Below, piece after piece: positions 1-7,275 of a DNA stretch of 11,867 nucleotides. This DNA comes from Magnetococcales bacterium. Its GTDB lineage: Bacteria; Pseudomonadota; Magnetococcia; Magnetococcales; JADGCH01. The position numbers were made by a program, and so were the translations under genes. Position 1 is the stretch's first letter; the number at the start of each line of letters is the position of its first letter. The DNA lies in contig JADGCM010000045.1 in NCBI GenBank assembly GCA_015228995.1, forward strand, positions 1 to 11,867, in the 5' to 3' direction. A model generated the notes under the pieces. The model was not told the origin of the DNA, ran no database searches, and worked only from the letters and a program-made list of their open reading frames with translations.

Positions 1-3000
1 ATAGGCGATTTTCGATCGGCGTGCCGGTGGTGATCATTCTGAAAGCCCCTTTCAGCTCCATCGCCGCCTGTGAGCGTTTAGTGTTACTGTTTTTAATGGC
101 TTGGGCCTCATCGAGAATGATCGTTTGCCAAGTAACCGTTGCCAGTCGTTCCCCCTCCTGTTGCAACAAGCCGTAGCTACAGACCACCAGATCAAAAGGC
201 TGGAGTTGTTCCAGCTGTTCTTGGCGTTTCGTGCCGCCAAATACCAGTGGATTGAGGGTAGGGGCGAACCGGCACGCCTCCTCAACCCAGTTATTGAGTA
301 CCGATAGCGGCGCCACCACCAGGGTTGGCCCGCTGTGGGCACGCGTCAGCACTAAGGTCAAAGCCTGTATGGTCTTGCCAAGGCCCATATCATCCGCCAG
401 ACAGGCGCCAACACCCCAAGCGGCTAGGCGGGCCAGCCAAAAGAAGCCCTGCAGTTGATAATCACGCAGTTCAGCTTGCAATACCGAGGGCAACTGTGGT
501 TCCAATGCTGCCGCTCGTTCAATATTTTTCAGATGTTGTTGCCACTGACGATCCACCTGATGTTCACCGGCCAATGTCACCAAGTCATCCACCGCCTGGG
601 CTGCCAATGGGTGCAAGCGACGGCTGTTGCCGTGTCGTTCGGTAAAGGCGCGTAGATCCAGCAACCGTTTATGCAACTCTTGGGTGAGCGTCAAAAATTG
701 TCCATTACCCAGGGGAATAAAACGGCCCTTCATCGTGCCCATCTGTTCCAATAGTTGGTTCATGGCCAACACCATATTGGCATCCACATTCACCTGCCCT
801 TCCACCTCAAACCAGCCGCGATTGCCGTGAATCGACAGCTTGAGGTTCTCGAAGGAGACCGGTCTGGTGATTTTTAACTTTTCTCCCTCTGGCCAGTAAA
901 GACGGATACGCTCTCCCTGCGCTTGTAACGTGAGCAGCAGCTCCAGGCACTCCTCGGCATCCTCCACCACCCATTCGAACGGCTGCCCAGGTGGGGTTTC
1001 GTCCATACCAATGGCCGGACACTGGCTGATGACCTCCTCAGCACGGCTACGTTCCATACGCAAAGAACGTGTCGTCTGCATCTTTTTGCCATTGATCTCG
1101 GTAAACAGTGTCTTACCACCCTGACCAGGAGTGAAGCTAGGACCACCGGTCGAGAAGGGTTGCACCAACATCCTCACCCGTAATCCCGATCCGGCTGGCA
1201 TCAGATAAACCCATGGTGTAGCATCGGCAGGCACCACCTCGGCCTGTTCCATCTGTTCACCACCAGCAATGGTTGAGTGAATCGTCATCCTGGAGGAGAG
1301 TGCTACAATAGCCTGAAGGGCCTGATCCCGCGCTGTGACAGGGACTGTCAATCCTTTAGGACCAATAATCTGGGCAATATGTTGATGGATTTTATCAATT
1401 GCGACCACACGCAGACGGGTAGGTGACTCCTGGATCACCCGCACCTGAGTCTCGGGATGGATAGGATCGGTAAACTGGATGGTTATCTGGTTACGCTGTT
1501 CCTGAGCCACCAATGCTGGTTCGCCACGAACAATTTCTATGGGTACCGTGGGCATCTCTTCGGAGAAAACGTAAGGATGCCCCACCAATGCCAATAGGGC
1601 TTGCTGCCAATCAATGACGTAGCTCACCCCACCGTAATAGCCTTCCTTGTATTTCTTGATAGCTTGGCAAACGTGGATATCCTGCGCTGAGGCACAATCG
1701 AATTCAGTCGCCGACTGAAACAGACGCGACAGGGCAACAGCCCGACCTTTACTCCAACCACCTGTTTTCCCGGGTAACTGCTCTTTCGGCTGTAGGGAAA
1801 TAGACCCATCATTACCGATTTGGATGAACCATGCCATGCGACTACCACCACTTTTCTGTCCGCCTCCAGCCCTTTGATTGCGGCCAATATCCAGTAATGT
1901 GGCCAGCGACCACTCCCACGACTCCTTGGGCGCGAATAGTGTGTCCAGCGTCGTCATGCCGCTTTGCTGGTTGAGGTGGACGGCCCGCTGGGCCATTTCG
2001 GTGTCGGTACGGTCGAGACGGGCCAGCAAGAAAGCACTCTGCATCGCCATCCAACCATGACCGTGATTAAACGCTATTTGGTGTAACTGACGCAGTTCAC
2101 CGATACGCTTGCCAGCACTAGTGGCATCAATCCAGGAGTGCACCAGTATTTGAAAGAAAACAGACCAGCTATCACTACCGGATTGCACTGTCGGTACATC
2201 GGTGTTCATCCCCTTGTCCCCATATCTGAGGCGCATCAGCAGCGGGCGTAGGGCTTGGTAGAAACCAGGGCAGAGCGTTGTCGGACGAGTGGCAGTGGTT
2301 TCAATGAAGCCGATCAAACGATCACTCTGAGTGGTATCTACACCGGCCTTTAATTGAGCTAAGGTAAACCATATAGCGCCTAAATCAGCAAAGACCAAAG
2401 TGCGTTGACCGCTCTCCTTGCGCCAGCGCTTTAACTCCTGCTCAAACAACTGCAGTGCCTGACTGTTGTCGCCCTGTAGAAAGACCATCCAAGCACTGAG
2501 ATACTCTTTCATGGCGATGGCCATCGGGTGCTCCAATACAGCGCGTGCCAACGCCGTCTCACCACGCAACAGCCGGACGATATAGAGATAATAGCGCCAA
2601 TAATGGCCCATTTGTTCAACAGGATTGTCGCGATTTTGCTCTAATAGCGCAATCATCGGCTCCATTGCTTCTAGGTGTAGCAAATGGTGATAGACCATCT
2701 GGTCAATGGCGGTAAGCTGCATCTCATGGGACCACTGTCGCATCCAGTTCCAGTCAATCTCACCAGCCCGCATCAGAGTGATAAAAATGGGATACCGGTT
2801 GGGATAACCGTCACAATATTTGATGGCCTCTTTTTCAAGATTGCGTATCTTATTGTGGTCCCCGGCGTGAATATTTAGATAGGTATCTCGTACCAGCCGC
2901 TCATAAGAGACATCCTGCCTTTTGCTATAGTAATCAACGTATGGCAGAATAATGGCGGCCGATTTGGCCATGGACTCGAACCACTCATCCCTTTTGGCTT

Positions 3001-3316
3001 TTTCGATCCATGCTCGTCTGGTTGTTGTCGGACACTTCCAATAGCGTGCAGTCTGGGCCGAATTTTGGACAACTCCGGTGTCGATGAACACCAACTGTTT
3101 TTGCCGCTGTAAATCAGCCAACAAAGAGCGCAGCTGAGCGGGACGAATCATCTGGTACCTAGTTTTCTTAAACAATAGCGCACGATTGAGGCAGTCACCT
3201 AACCCCTTTTCGTCCATCTGCTCGTAACCAATAGCCAACATCTGCATCACCAGCTGCTGGTTAGCGTCCGTAACCATGGCGATATCGGAGCCAACTGCAG
3301 GCAGTGGTGCCTTCAT
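1..3316 (-). CDS. Large SNF2-family helicase/ATPase, C-terminal part beyond left edge
   Basis: The frame is open from ATG 3316 to the left edge (1105 codons seen) with no stop, so the 3' end lies outside the window. The ATPase core starts near residue 950. Walker A is DDMGLGKT with K981, motif II is LDEAQ with D1069-E1070, and motif III is TTGTP at 1096-1100, followed by IEN. These are hallmarks of SNF2 (Swi2/Snf2, HepA-like) translocases, which use ATP to move along double-stranded DNA and displace bound proteins. The second RecA lobe must lie to the left. About 940 residues precede the core. Roughly residues 610-930 resemble the region often found before bacterial SNF2 domains, and the first 600 are mostly helical with no motif I recognise. 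I see no SWIM-type cysteine cluster. It follows the flavin oxidoreductase gene by 14 bases. An AGG about 9 bases before the ATG supports the start. The family call is firm; the cellular role is unknown. Confidence 0.93.
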   Translation of the reverse strand, partial: MKAPLPAVGSDIAMVTDANQQLVMQMLAIGYEQMDEKGLGDCLNRALLFKKTRYQMIRPAQLRSLLADLQRQKQLVFIDTGVVQNSAQTARYWKCPTTTRRAWIEKAKRDEWFESMAKSAAIILPYVDYYSKRQDVSYERLVRDTYLNIHAGDHNKIRNLEKEAIKYCDGYPNRYPIFITLMRAGEIDWNWMRQWSHEMQLTAIDQMVYHHLLHLEAMEPMIALLEQNRDNPVEQMGHYWRYYLYIVRLLRGETALARAVLEHPMAIAMKEYLSAWMVFLQGDNSQALQLFEQELKRWRKESGQRTLVFADLGAIWFTLAQLKAGVDTTQSDRLIGFIETTATRPTTLCPGFYQALRPLLMRLRYGDKGMNTDVPTVQSGSDSWSVFFQILVHSWIDATSAGKRIGELRQLHQIAFNHGHGWMAMQSAFLLARLDRTDTEMAQRAVHLNQQSGMTTLDTLFAPKESWEWSLATLLDIGRNQRAGGGQKSGGSRMAWFIQIGNDGSISLQPKEQLPGKTGGWSKGRAVALSRLFQSATEFDCASAQDIHVCQAIKKYKEGYYGGVSYVIDWQQALLALVGHPYVFSEEMPTVPIEIVRGEPALVAQEQRNQITIQFTDPIHPETQVRVIQESPTRLRVVAIDKIHQHIAQIIGPKGLTVPVTARDQALQAIVALSSRMTIHSTIAGGEQMEQAEVVPADATPWVYLMPAGSGLRVRMLVQPFSTGGPSFTPGQGGKTLFTEINGKKMQTTRSLRMERSRAEEVISQCPAIGMDETPPGQPFEWVVEDAEECLELLLTLQAQGERIRLYWPEGEKLKITRPVSFENLKLSIHGNRGWFEVEGQVNVDANMVLAMNQLLEQMGTMKGRFIPLGNGQFLTLTQELHKRLLDLRAFTERHGNSRRLHPLAAQAVDDLVTLAGEHQVDRQWQQHLKNIERAAALEPQLPSVLQAELRDYQLQGFFWLARLAAWGVGACLADDMGLGKTIQALTLVLTRAHSGPTLVVAPLSVLNNWVEEACRFAPTLNPLVFGGTKRQEQLEQLQPFDLVVCSYGLLQQEGERLATVTWQTIILDEAQAIKNSNTKRSQAAMELKGAFRMITTGTPIENRL

Positions 3317-3330
3317 TACGGTTGACCTAA

Positions 3331-4419
3331 TCAATCGAGGCGGCTGAGAGAGGCTTTGGTGTAAGGGATCATCTCAGTCGTGCGACCTTCCCGTATCTTG
3401 TTTGCCCAGGCGTAATCGGCCAACAGAGCACGACCAACAGCTACCAGATCGAACTCATGACGACCTAAGCGCTGTAACAATGGCTCAATACCAGTGGCAT
3501 TGGCACCGCCCCATGAGACACTATCGAGACCAACACTGCCAACAGTAATAGTGGGACAACCGGTAATTTGTTTGGTCCATCCCGCTATATTCAGATCGGA
3601 ATCGGTAAATTCCGCCTCCCAATAACGGCGGCTGCTGGCATGAAAGATATCGACACCTGCCTCTTTTAATGGCAACAGCAATTGCGCTAGCTCTGCCGGG
3701 TTGGCAGCTAACCGAGCGGTGTAATCTTGCGGTTTCCATTGGGAAAAGCGGAAAATAAGCGGAAAGTCCCTCCCTACCTCTTCACGCACTGCCGCCACCA
3801 CCTCCACCGCAAAGCGAAGCCGGTTGGTAAAATTACCGCCGTAGGCGTCGTGGCGATGGTTGGTCACCTGCCACAGAAATTGATCAATCAAGTAGCCGTG
3901 CGCCCCATGGATCTCCACTCCATCGAAGCCACTCTCTTTGGCATTCCTAGCCGCCTCGGCGTAGGCGGCGATAACCCGGGATATATCTGCCATGGTCATG
4001 GCATGCACCAGCAACTTTCCCTCTAAACGCACTTCCGACGGTCCAATACCGGGCCGTTCTGGATGGGGTTCGTCCCCCAAACGATGCACCTCACCGACAT
4101 GCCAGATTTGGGGCACAATTTTTCCTCCCGCAGCGTGGACGACATCGACCACCTGTCGCCACCCTCGCAAGGCCGAAGCGCCATACAAAAAGGGACAGTT
4201 AGGATATCCCCCAGCAGCCGGGTCGTTGATCAGCACCCCCTCGGTGATGATCAAGCCGACGCCATGAGCAGCGCGTCTACCATAATAGGCAGCGATTTGA
4301 TCGGTAGGGATACCATCCGGGCAATGGCTACGCGTCATCGGAGCCATGACAATTCGGTTGGCAAGTTCCAATGATCCCAAACGAACGGGCTGAAATAAGA
4401 GGTCACGATCAAGAGTCAT
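3331..4419 (-). CDS. Old Yellow Enzyme family NADH:flavin oxidoreductase
   Basis: This 362-residue protein has the usual length of a single-domain FMN-dependent TIM-barrel ene-reductase. Landmarks are NRIVMAPMTR at 21-30, Q104 in the QIWH segment, the substrate-anion pair H171/H174 with proton donor Y176 in VEIHGAHGYL, the NHRHDAYGGNFTNR stretch (187-200), R224, and the phosphate-binding GSVG at 293-296 and GR at 329-330. Members reduce activated C=C bonds (enones, nitro compounds) with NAD(P)H in the cytoplasm. The physiological substrate is rarely known and cannot be told here. Threonine 29 marks the classical OYE type rather than the YqjM type, which has cysteine there. The ATG start has AAGG 8 bases upstream. 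The gene is 15 bases after the secreted Sel1 gene and 14 before the SNF2 gene, so co-transcription is likely. Nothing in the sequence links the enzyme to its neighbours functionally. Confidence 0.95.
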   Translation of the reverse strand: MTLDRDLLFQPVRLGSLELANRIVMAPMTRSHCPDGIPTDQIAAYYGRRAAHGVGLIITEGVLINDPAAGGYPNCPFLYGASALRGWRQVVDVVHAAGGKIVPQIWHVGEVHRLGDEPHPERPGIGPSEVRLEGKLLVHAMTMADISRVIAAYAEAARNAKESGFDGVEIHGAHGYLIDQFLWQVTNHRHDAYGGNFTNRLRFAVEVVAAVREEVGRDFPLIFRFSQWKPQDYTARLAANPAELAQLLLPLKEAGVDIFHASSRRYWEAEFTDSDLNIAGWTKQITGCPTITVGSVGLDSVSWGGANATGIEPLLQRLGRHEFDLVAVGRALLADYAWANKIREGRTTEMIPYTKASLSRLD

Positions 4420-4434
4420 GGTAACTGACCTTAG

Positions 4435-4932
4435 TTAGGGTTTGGGTTGATCAGGGGTTTGGCTGCTACCCGTGCTGGGTTTCCAATTTTGTACCAGCTG
4501 TTGCGCTTGGGCGATCTGAGCGGGGGTCATACTCATCGCAATACGATCACGGGCGACAATGGCGTCGGGATTTTCTTGCTGCGCCGCTAGGGCAAACCAC
4601 ATATAGGCTTGAACTACGTCGCGAGACATACCATGGCCACCATTGGCGTAGCGGACGCCGAGGTTATACTGAGCGGCCGCGTGACCCTGTTCAGCAGCAA
4701 GACGAAACCATCGGACCGCTACCGCATAATCCTTAGGCAAAAACTGCCCCAGCACAAAGTGGCCGTGGTAGTACATTTCACCCAAGCTGAACTGGGAGTC
4801 GGCATGTCCCTGGTTGGCGTTACGGATAATATCCTCGAATTTTTCGGCCATGGCTATTGGCATCCAGCCGAATCCAACCAGCACGGCAGCAATAATTAAT
4901 CTATAACTGTAGGACAATGCTGATTTTTCCAT
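4435..4932 (-). CDS. Small secreted Sel1-repeat protein
   Basis: This 165-residue protein begins MEKSALSYSYRLIIAAVLVG, a Sec signal peptide. A likely signal peptidase I site follows A27-M-A29, and there is no lipobox cysteine, so the mature protein should be periplasmic or exported. The mature part has two Sel1-like repeats. The first (about 43-79) carries an insertion after Y54-Y55-H-G, and the second (about 84-118) is regular, with AAEQGHAAAQYNLG at the junction. A C-terminal helix follows (MTPAQIAQAQQLV, 135-147), then a Pro/Gln-rich tail. Sel1 repeats are alpha-alpha hairpins used for protein-protein contacts; no catalytic motif is present. The frame is open further upstream, to 5094, but this overlaps the preceding gene. 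The ATG at 4932 is preferred because it starts the signal peptide and has AGGG 8 bases upstream. It lies 32 bases after the membrane Sel1 gene. Confidence 0.88.
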   Translation of the reverse strand: MEKSALSYSYRLIIAAVLVGFGWMPIAMAEKFEDIIRNANQGHADSQFSLGEMYYHGHFVLGQFLPKDYAVAVRWFRLAAEQGHAAAQYNLGVRYANGGHGMSRDVVQAYMWFALAAQQENPDAIVARDRIAMSMTPAQIAQAQQLVQNWKPSTGSSQTPDQPKP

Positions 4933-4964
4933 GATATTTACCCTTTTTCTGTTCTCAACGGTTG

Positions 4965-6116
4965 TCACTTTGGCCGCCAGTGACGCACCAATTGTTCGGC
5001 TTGATGCAATTGGTCCGGAGCCATGCTCTTGGCAAGCTGTTCCCCCCATCCACCAGCCTCCTGATCCCCGTACCGGGCGGCCAGTTGCCACCATTTGTAC
5101 GCTTGCACATCGCTTTGTTGGACCCCCTGGCCGTACAAATAGAGGATCGCTAGGTTACTTTGGGCCAACACATGGCCTTGGTCGGCAGCCCGACGCAACC
5201 ACTGCGCTGCCTCAATGTCGTCTTGCGTAACTCCCTGACCATAATAGTAGATCAAACCAAGGTTATTTTGGGCGTGGGCATAGCCCTGATTAGCGGCACG
5301 GCGATACCAGCTCGCCGCCTGGGCGTTGTCCTGTGCCACACCACGACCATCATGATATAGGCCAGCCAAGTTGAATTGGGCCACCGCGTAACCCTGTTCC
5401 GCCGCCTTTTGGAACCACTGCACCGCCGCTTGGTAGTCTTGAGTTACCCCCTGGCCGTAAAAATAGAGGAGGCCACTGTTGTTACTCGCCTCCAATTGCA
5501 GCGGCTCAGCAGGCAGTTGTTCCCGGTACCAATGATACCCAAACAGACTCGCGATCAGCACCGCTGTTAGCACCACTGCGCTGTGATAGAGTTTCCGGTT
5601 AGCGGGTTGTGCGACGACAATGACCTGTCCATCATCCTGGGTCATGCCCGAACCATGGTAGTGGACCAGATCAAGCATATATTGGGCCCGAGCATCCCCC
5701 TGCGCAGCGGCATGATGGAGCCACTCAATGGCCTCAGCTTTGGTTTTCGGTTGAGTGTCGGACTGCCCTTGTTCGGCGGCCAGACGAAACCAATACTCCG
5801 CTTCGCGGTGGTCTTGCGCTCCTCCATCGCCCTGCCGATACATGTTGCCGAGCATAAATTGCGCCTCAGCATGGCCCTGCTGAGCGGCCATAAGGAACCA
5901 GCGCCGTGCCGCAACCGAGTCCTGAGGTACCCCATTACCACTGTAATACATGCCGCCCAGGTTATACTGAGCCGCCGCATGGCCTTGATCGGCTGCTCGG
6001 CGAAATCTAGCCACCGCTTCAGCGGAGTCCTGTACCACTCCCTGGCCATGGAAGTACAGAATACCAATCCTATTCTGCTCGTCAGCATCGTCTTCGCCGA
6101 CAGATGCTTCAATCAC
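4965..6116 (-). CDS. Sel1-repeat membrane protein with arrays on both sides of one transmembrane helix
   Basis: This 383-residue protein has an N-terminal Sel1 array of about four repeats (17-163). The third and fourth are degenerate, and the join at 118-128 is out of phase. A hydrophobic segment at about 176-195 (core AVVLTAVLIASLF) follows R174-K175. A C-terminal array of four better-kept repeats spans 214-357. The motif YGQGVTQD recurs at 220-227 and 292-299, and AAEQGYAVAQ/AADQGHVLAQ type helices close the repeats. It ends in MAPDQLHQAEQLVRHWRP, a helix motif shared with the two Sel1 neighbours. The positive charges before the hydrophobic segment suggest N-terminus in the cytoplasm and C-terminal array in the periplasm. 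There is no signal peptide or enzyme motif. The role is probably as a scaffold or adaptor, by analogy with other Sel1 proteins. The start is GTG, fixed by a strong Shine-Dalgarno; no in-frame ATG or TTG lies just upstream. Confidence 0.9.
   Translation of the reverse strand: MIEASVGEDDADEQNRIGILYFHGQGVVQDSAEAVARFRRAADQGHAAAQYNLGGMYYSGNGVPQDSVAARRWFLMAAQQGHAEAQFMLGNMYRQGDGGAQDHREAEYWFRLAAEQGQSDTQPKTKAEAIEWLHHAAAQGDARAQYMLDLVHYHGSGMTQDDGQVIVVAQPANRKLYHSAVVLTAVLIASLFGYHWYREQLPAEPLQLEASNNSGLLYFYGQGVTQDYQAAVQWFQKAAEQGYAVAQFNLAGLYHDGRGVAQDNAQAASWYRRAANQGYAHAQNNLGLIYYYGQGVTQDDIEAAQWLRRAADQGHVLAQSNLAILYLYGQGVQQSDVQAYKWWQLAARYGDQEAGGWGEQLAKSMAPDQLHQAEQLVRHWRPK
5017..6069 (-). repeat. DNA repeats with 108-bp periodicity encoding Sel1 units
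   Basis: The coding DNA of the membrane Sel1 protein keeps nucleotide-level repetition in multiples of 108 bp, the length of one 36-residue unit. The clearest example is 5122-5146 against 5446-5470: 24 of 25 bases match at an offset of 324 bp, exactly three units. A shorter match, the 14-mer aggttatactgagc, occurs at 5959-5972 and in the next gene at 4661-4674. The array is interrupted by the transmembrane region (roughly 5490-5630). The outer limits given here are approximate. Such identity suggests fairly recent unit duplication or ongoing gene conversion rather than only ancient protein repeats. Confidence 0.7.
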
Positions 6117-6126
6117 AACGATTCTT

Positions 6127-6134
6127 CCTCCTTA
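6127..6134 (-). promoter_or_regulatory. Shine-Dalgarno fused to upstream stop codon, sets a GTG start
   Basis: On the minus strand the stop codon TAA (6134-6132) of the methyltransferase-Sel1 gene forms the start of TAAGGAGG, a near-perfect ribosome binding site. The GTG at 6116 follows after 10 bases. The arrangement selects GTG as the start of the membrane Sel1 gene and suggests that translation of the two genes is coupled. Confidence 0.75.
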
Positions 6135-7172
6135 AGCGGTCCCACGTGCAGTAGGTCGCCAACTCTCGGCCAATTCCCGAGCTTGGGCGATCTGCTCTTG
6201 GGTCATATTCCGGGCCAGAGTGTTACAAACATCGGTGGCATTGGGGTGCCCGTGCAACGCAGCAATGGTACACCACATCAGTGCCTGGACCGGACTGCGC
6301 GGGGTGCCTTGGCCATTGGCAGTCATAGCGCCGAGATGCAACTGGGCCGTGGTATCCCCCTGATCAGCCGCCATACGGAACAACCGAACCGCCTCGGCGT
6401 GATCCTGTGCGACATCTCCTTTACCCGCCGCGTACATCCCCTTACCCGTGGCATACAAGAAACCGAGGTTGCGTTGCGACCACGCATCCCCCTGTTCGAC
6501 CCCCCAGCGGTACCATTTGACGATTTCCAGGTCATTGCCGGTGGTTTGCTCTTGGCTATGGCGGTGAGGGCCGCGTTCAAACACAATCGCACCGTCGTAA
6601 AAACAAGTAGCAACCGTATTCTTGGTGAAAAGGCCTGGGGGATTAGCGTTACGGCTATGATAGGCGTTTAGGTCGTCTACCAAATCCTTGCACAACTCAA
6701 TGAAACTGCCACGATGACGCAGGCCACCCTCATACTCTGGCCAGTAGGCGGTGTGCAGATCCTCAACCATATAGACGCCCCGGTTGGAAACCCTCTGGTA
6801 TAGGTAATTGAAGGTCGCTACTACGTGACCTTGTACATGGCTACCATCGTCAAGAACAATGTCGGGTGTACCAAACTCATCTAAAACGGCCTGCAAGAAT
6901 GATTCATCTTGTTGGGAACCGATGCGAACGAAAATCTGCTCCTCCTCGAAATATTTACACATGGGGTTGATGTCGATACCGATGATGGTCGCGTGCGGCC
7001 CAAAATAACGTCTCCACATCTGCAGCGATCCGCCCGCCCCACAACCAATCTCAATGAAGGTGATTGGTTGGCCGACAAATCTGGCAAAATGTTTCTCGTA
7101 GATAGGAAAATAATGGGTCGATTTGGTAATCGGTCTACCAGTATTATTCAAAAAATCTGCCCAAAGGGTCAT
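6132..7172 (-). CDS. MycE-like sugar O-methyltransferase fused to Sel1 repeats
   Basis: Residues 1 to about 200 of 346 form a class I SAM methyltransferase. The glycine-rich SAM loop is EIGCGAGGS (41-49), the ribose-binding acidic residue is D66 in GIDINP, DDGSH lies at 108-112, and VEDLHTAYWPEYEGG at 136-150. The combination of GSLxMW, GSQxDxxFL, DDGSHxxxH and EDxxTAYWP matches, from memory, the MycE/ElmMI type of metal-dependent sugar O-methyltransferases, in which the adjacent aspartates bind Mg. From about 215 the protein changes to Sel1 repeats: a first at 219-242, an expanded loop, a second at about 254-281, a third partial one at 283-309, and the MTQEQIAQARELAESWRP helix. It is the first gene of the operon. 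The ATG has CGGAG 9 bases upstream. The acceptor (a glycan, lipid or small glycoside) is unknown. The methyltransferase call is strong; MycE-like substrate class is inference. Confidence 0.9.
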   Translation of the reverse strand: MTLWADFLNNTGRPITKSTHYFPIYEKHFARFVGQPITFIEIGCGAGGSLQMWRRYFGPHATIIGIDINPMCKYFEEEQIFVRIGSQQDESFLQAVLDEFGTPDIVLDDGSHVQGHVVATFNYLYQRVSNRGVYMVEDLHTAYWPEYEGGLRHRGSFIELCKDLVDDLNAYHSRNANPPGLFTKNTVATCFYDGAIVFERGPHRHSQEQTTGNDLEIVKWYRWGVEQGDAWSQRNLGFLYATGKGMYAAGKGDVAQDHAEAVRLFRMAADQGDTTAQLHLGAMTANGQGTPRSPVQALMWCTIAALHGHPNATDVCNTLARNMTQEQIAQARELAESWRPTARGTA

Positions 7173-7224
7173 GGTTGACAGCTCCGTTTCATGTCTAAAG
7201 AATTCCCAGCCTGACGGGCCTCAC

Positions 7225-7252
7225 TCTATACCAAGCCACCGCTAAACGTCAA
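7225..7252 (-). promoter_or_regulatory. Predicted sigma-70 promoter of the five-gene operon
   Basis: On the minus strand, TTGACG (7252-7247) is separated by 16 bases from TATAGA (7230-7225). The matches are five of six to the -35 consensus and four of six to the -10 consensus. Transcription would begin near 7218, giving a leader of about 45 bases before the ATG at 7172. The -35 hexamer lies in the left arm of the inverted repeat at 7248-7275, apart from its last base. Confidence 0.5.
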
Positions 7253-7275
7253 CTGTTTCATAGCGGACAGTTGAC
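7248..7275. promoter_or_regulatory. Perfect 9-bp inverted repeat, candidate operator
   Basis: The arms GTCAACTGT (7248-7256) and ACAGTTGAC (7267-7275) are exact inverted copies with a 10-base spacer, giving a centre-to-centre distance of about 19 bp. This spacing would put the two half-sites on nearly the same DNA face, as expected for a dimeric regulator. Each arm contains five bases of a -35 hexamer, one per divergent promoter, so binding would probably block both. Part of the symmetry follows from having two divergent TTGAC boxes, but the extra ACAG in both arms is not explained by that. No regulator gene lies in the window. Confidence 0.5.

Noticed and set aside
1..3316. A phage-defence system built on the SNF2 helicase
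   Set aside because: No nuclease, DNA methyltransferase, protease or other defence partner is visible, and the window has no integrase, tRNA-linked boundary or transposase. The gene continues beyond the edge, so neighbours to the left are unseen.
4933..5094. An N-terminal extension of 54 residues for the secreted Sel1 protein
   Set aside because: It would overlap the membrane Sel1 gene by 130 bases and bury the signal peptide. ATG 4932 has a good Shine-Dalgarno.
5583..6671. A 362-codon open frame on the plus strand opposite the two Sel1 genes
   Set aside because: It is a shadow of the repeated minus-strand coding DNA. Its translation shows the same periodicity but no fold-like pattern, and the minus-strand frame encodes clear Sel1 repeats.
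7175..7180. TTGACA as a third promoter on the plus strand
   Set aside because: No acceptable -10 follows: the sequence 16-18 bases downstream (around 7197-7204, aaagaatt) is a poor match, and the better promoter is at 7271-7299.
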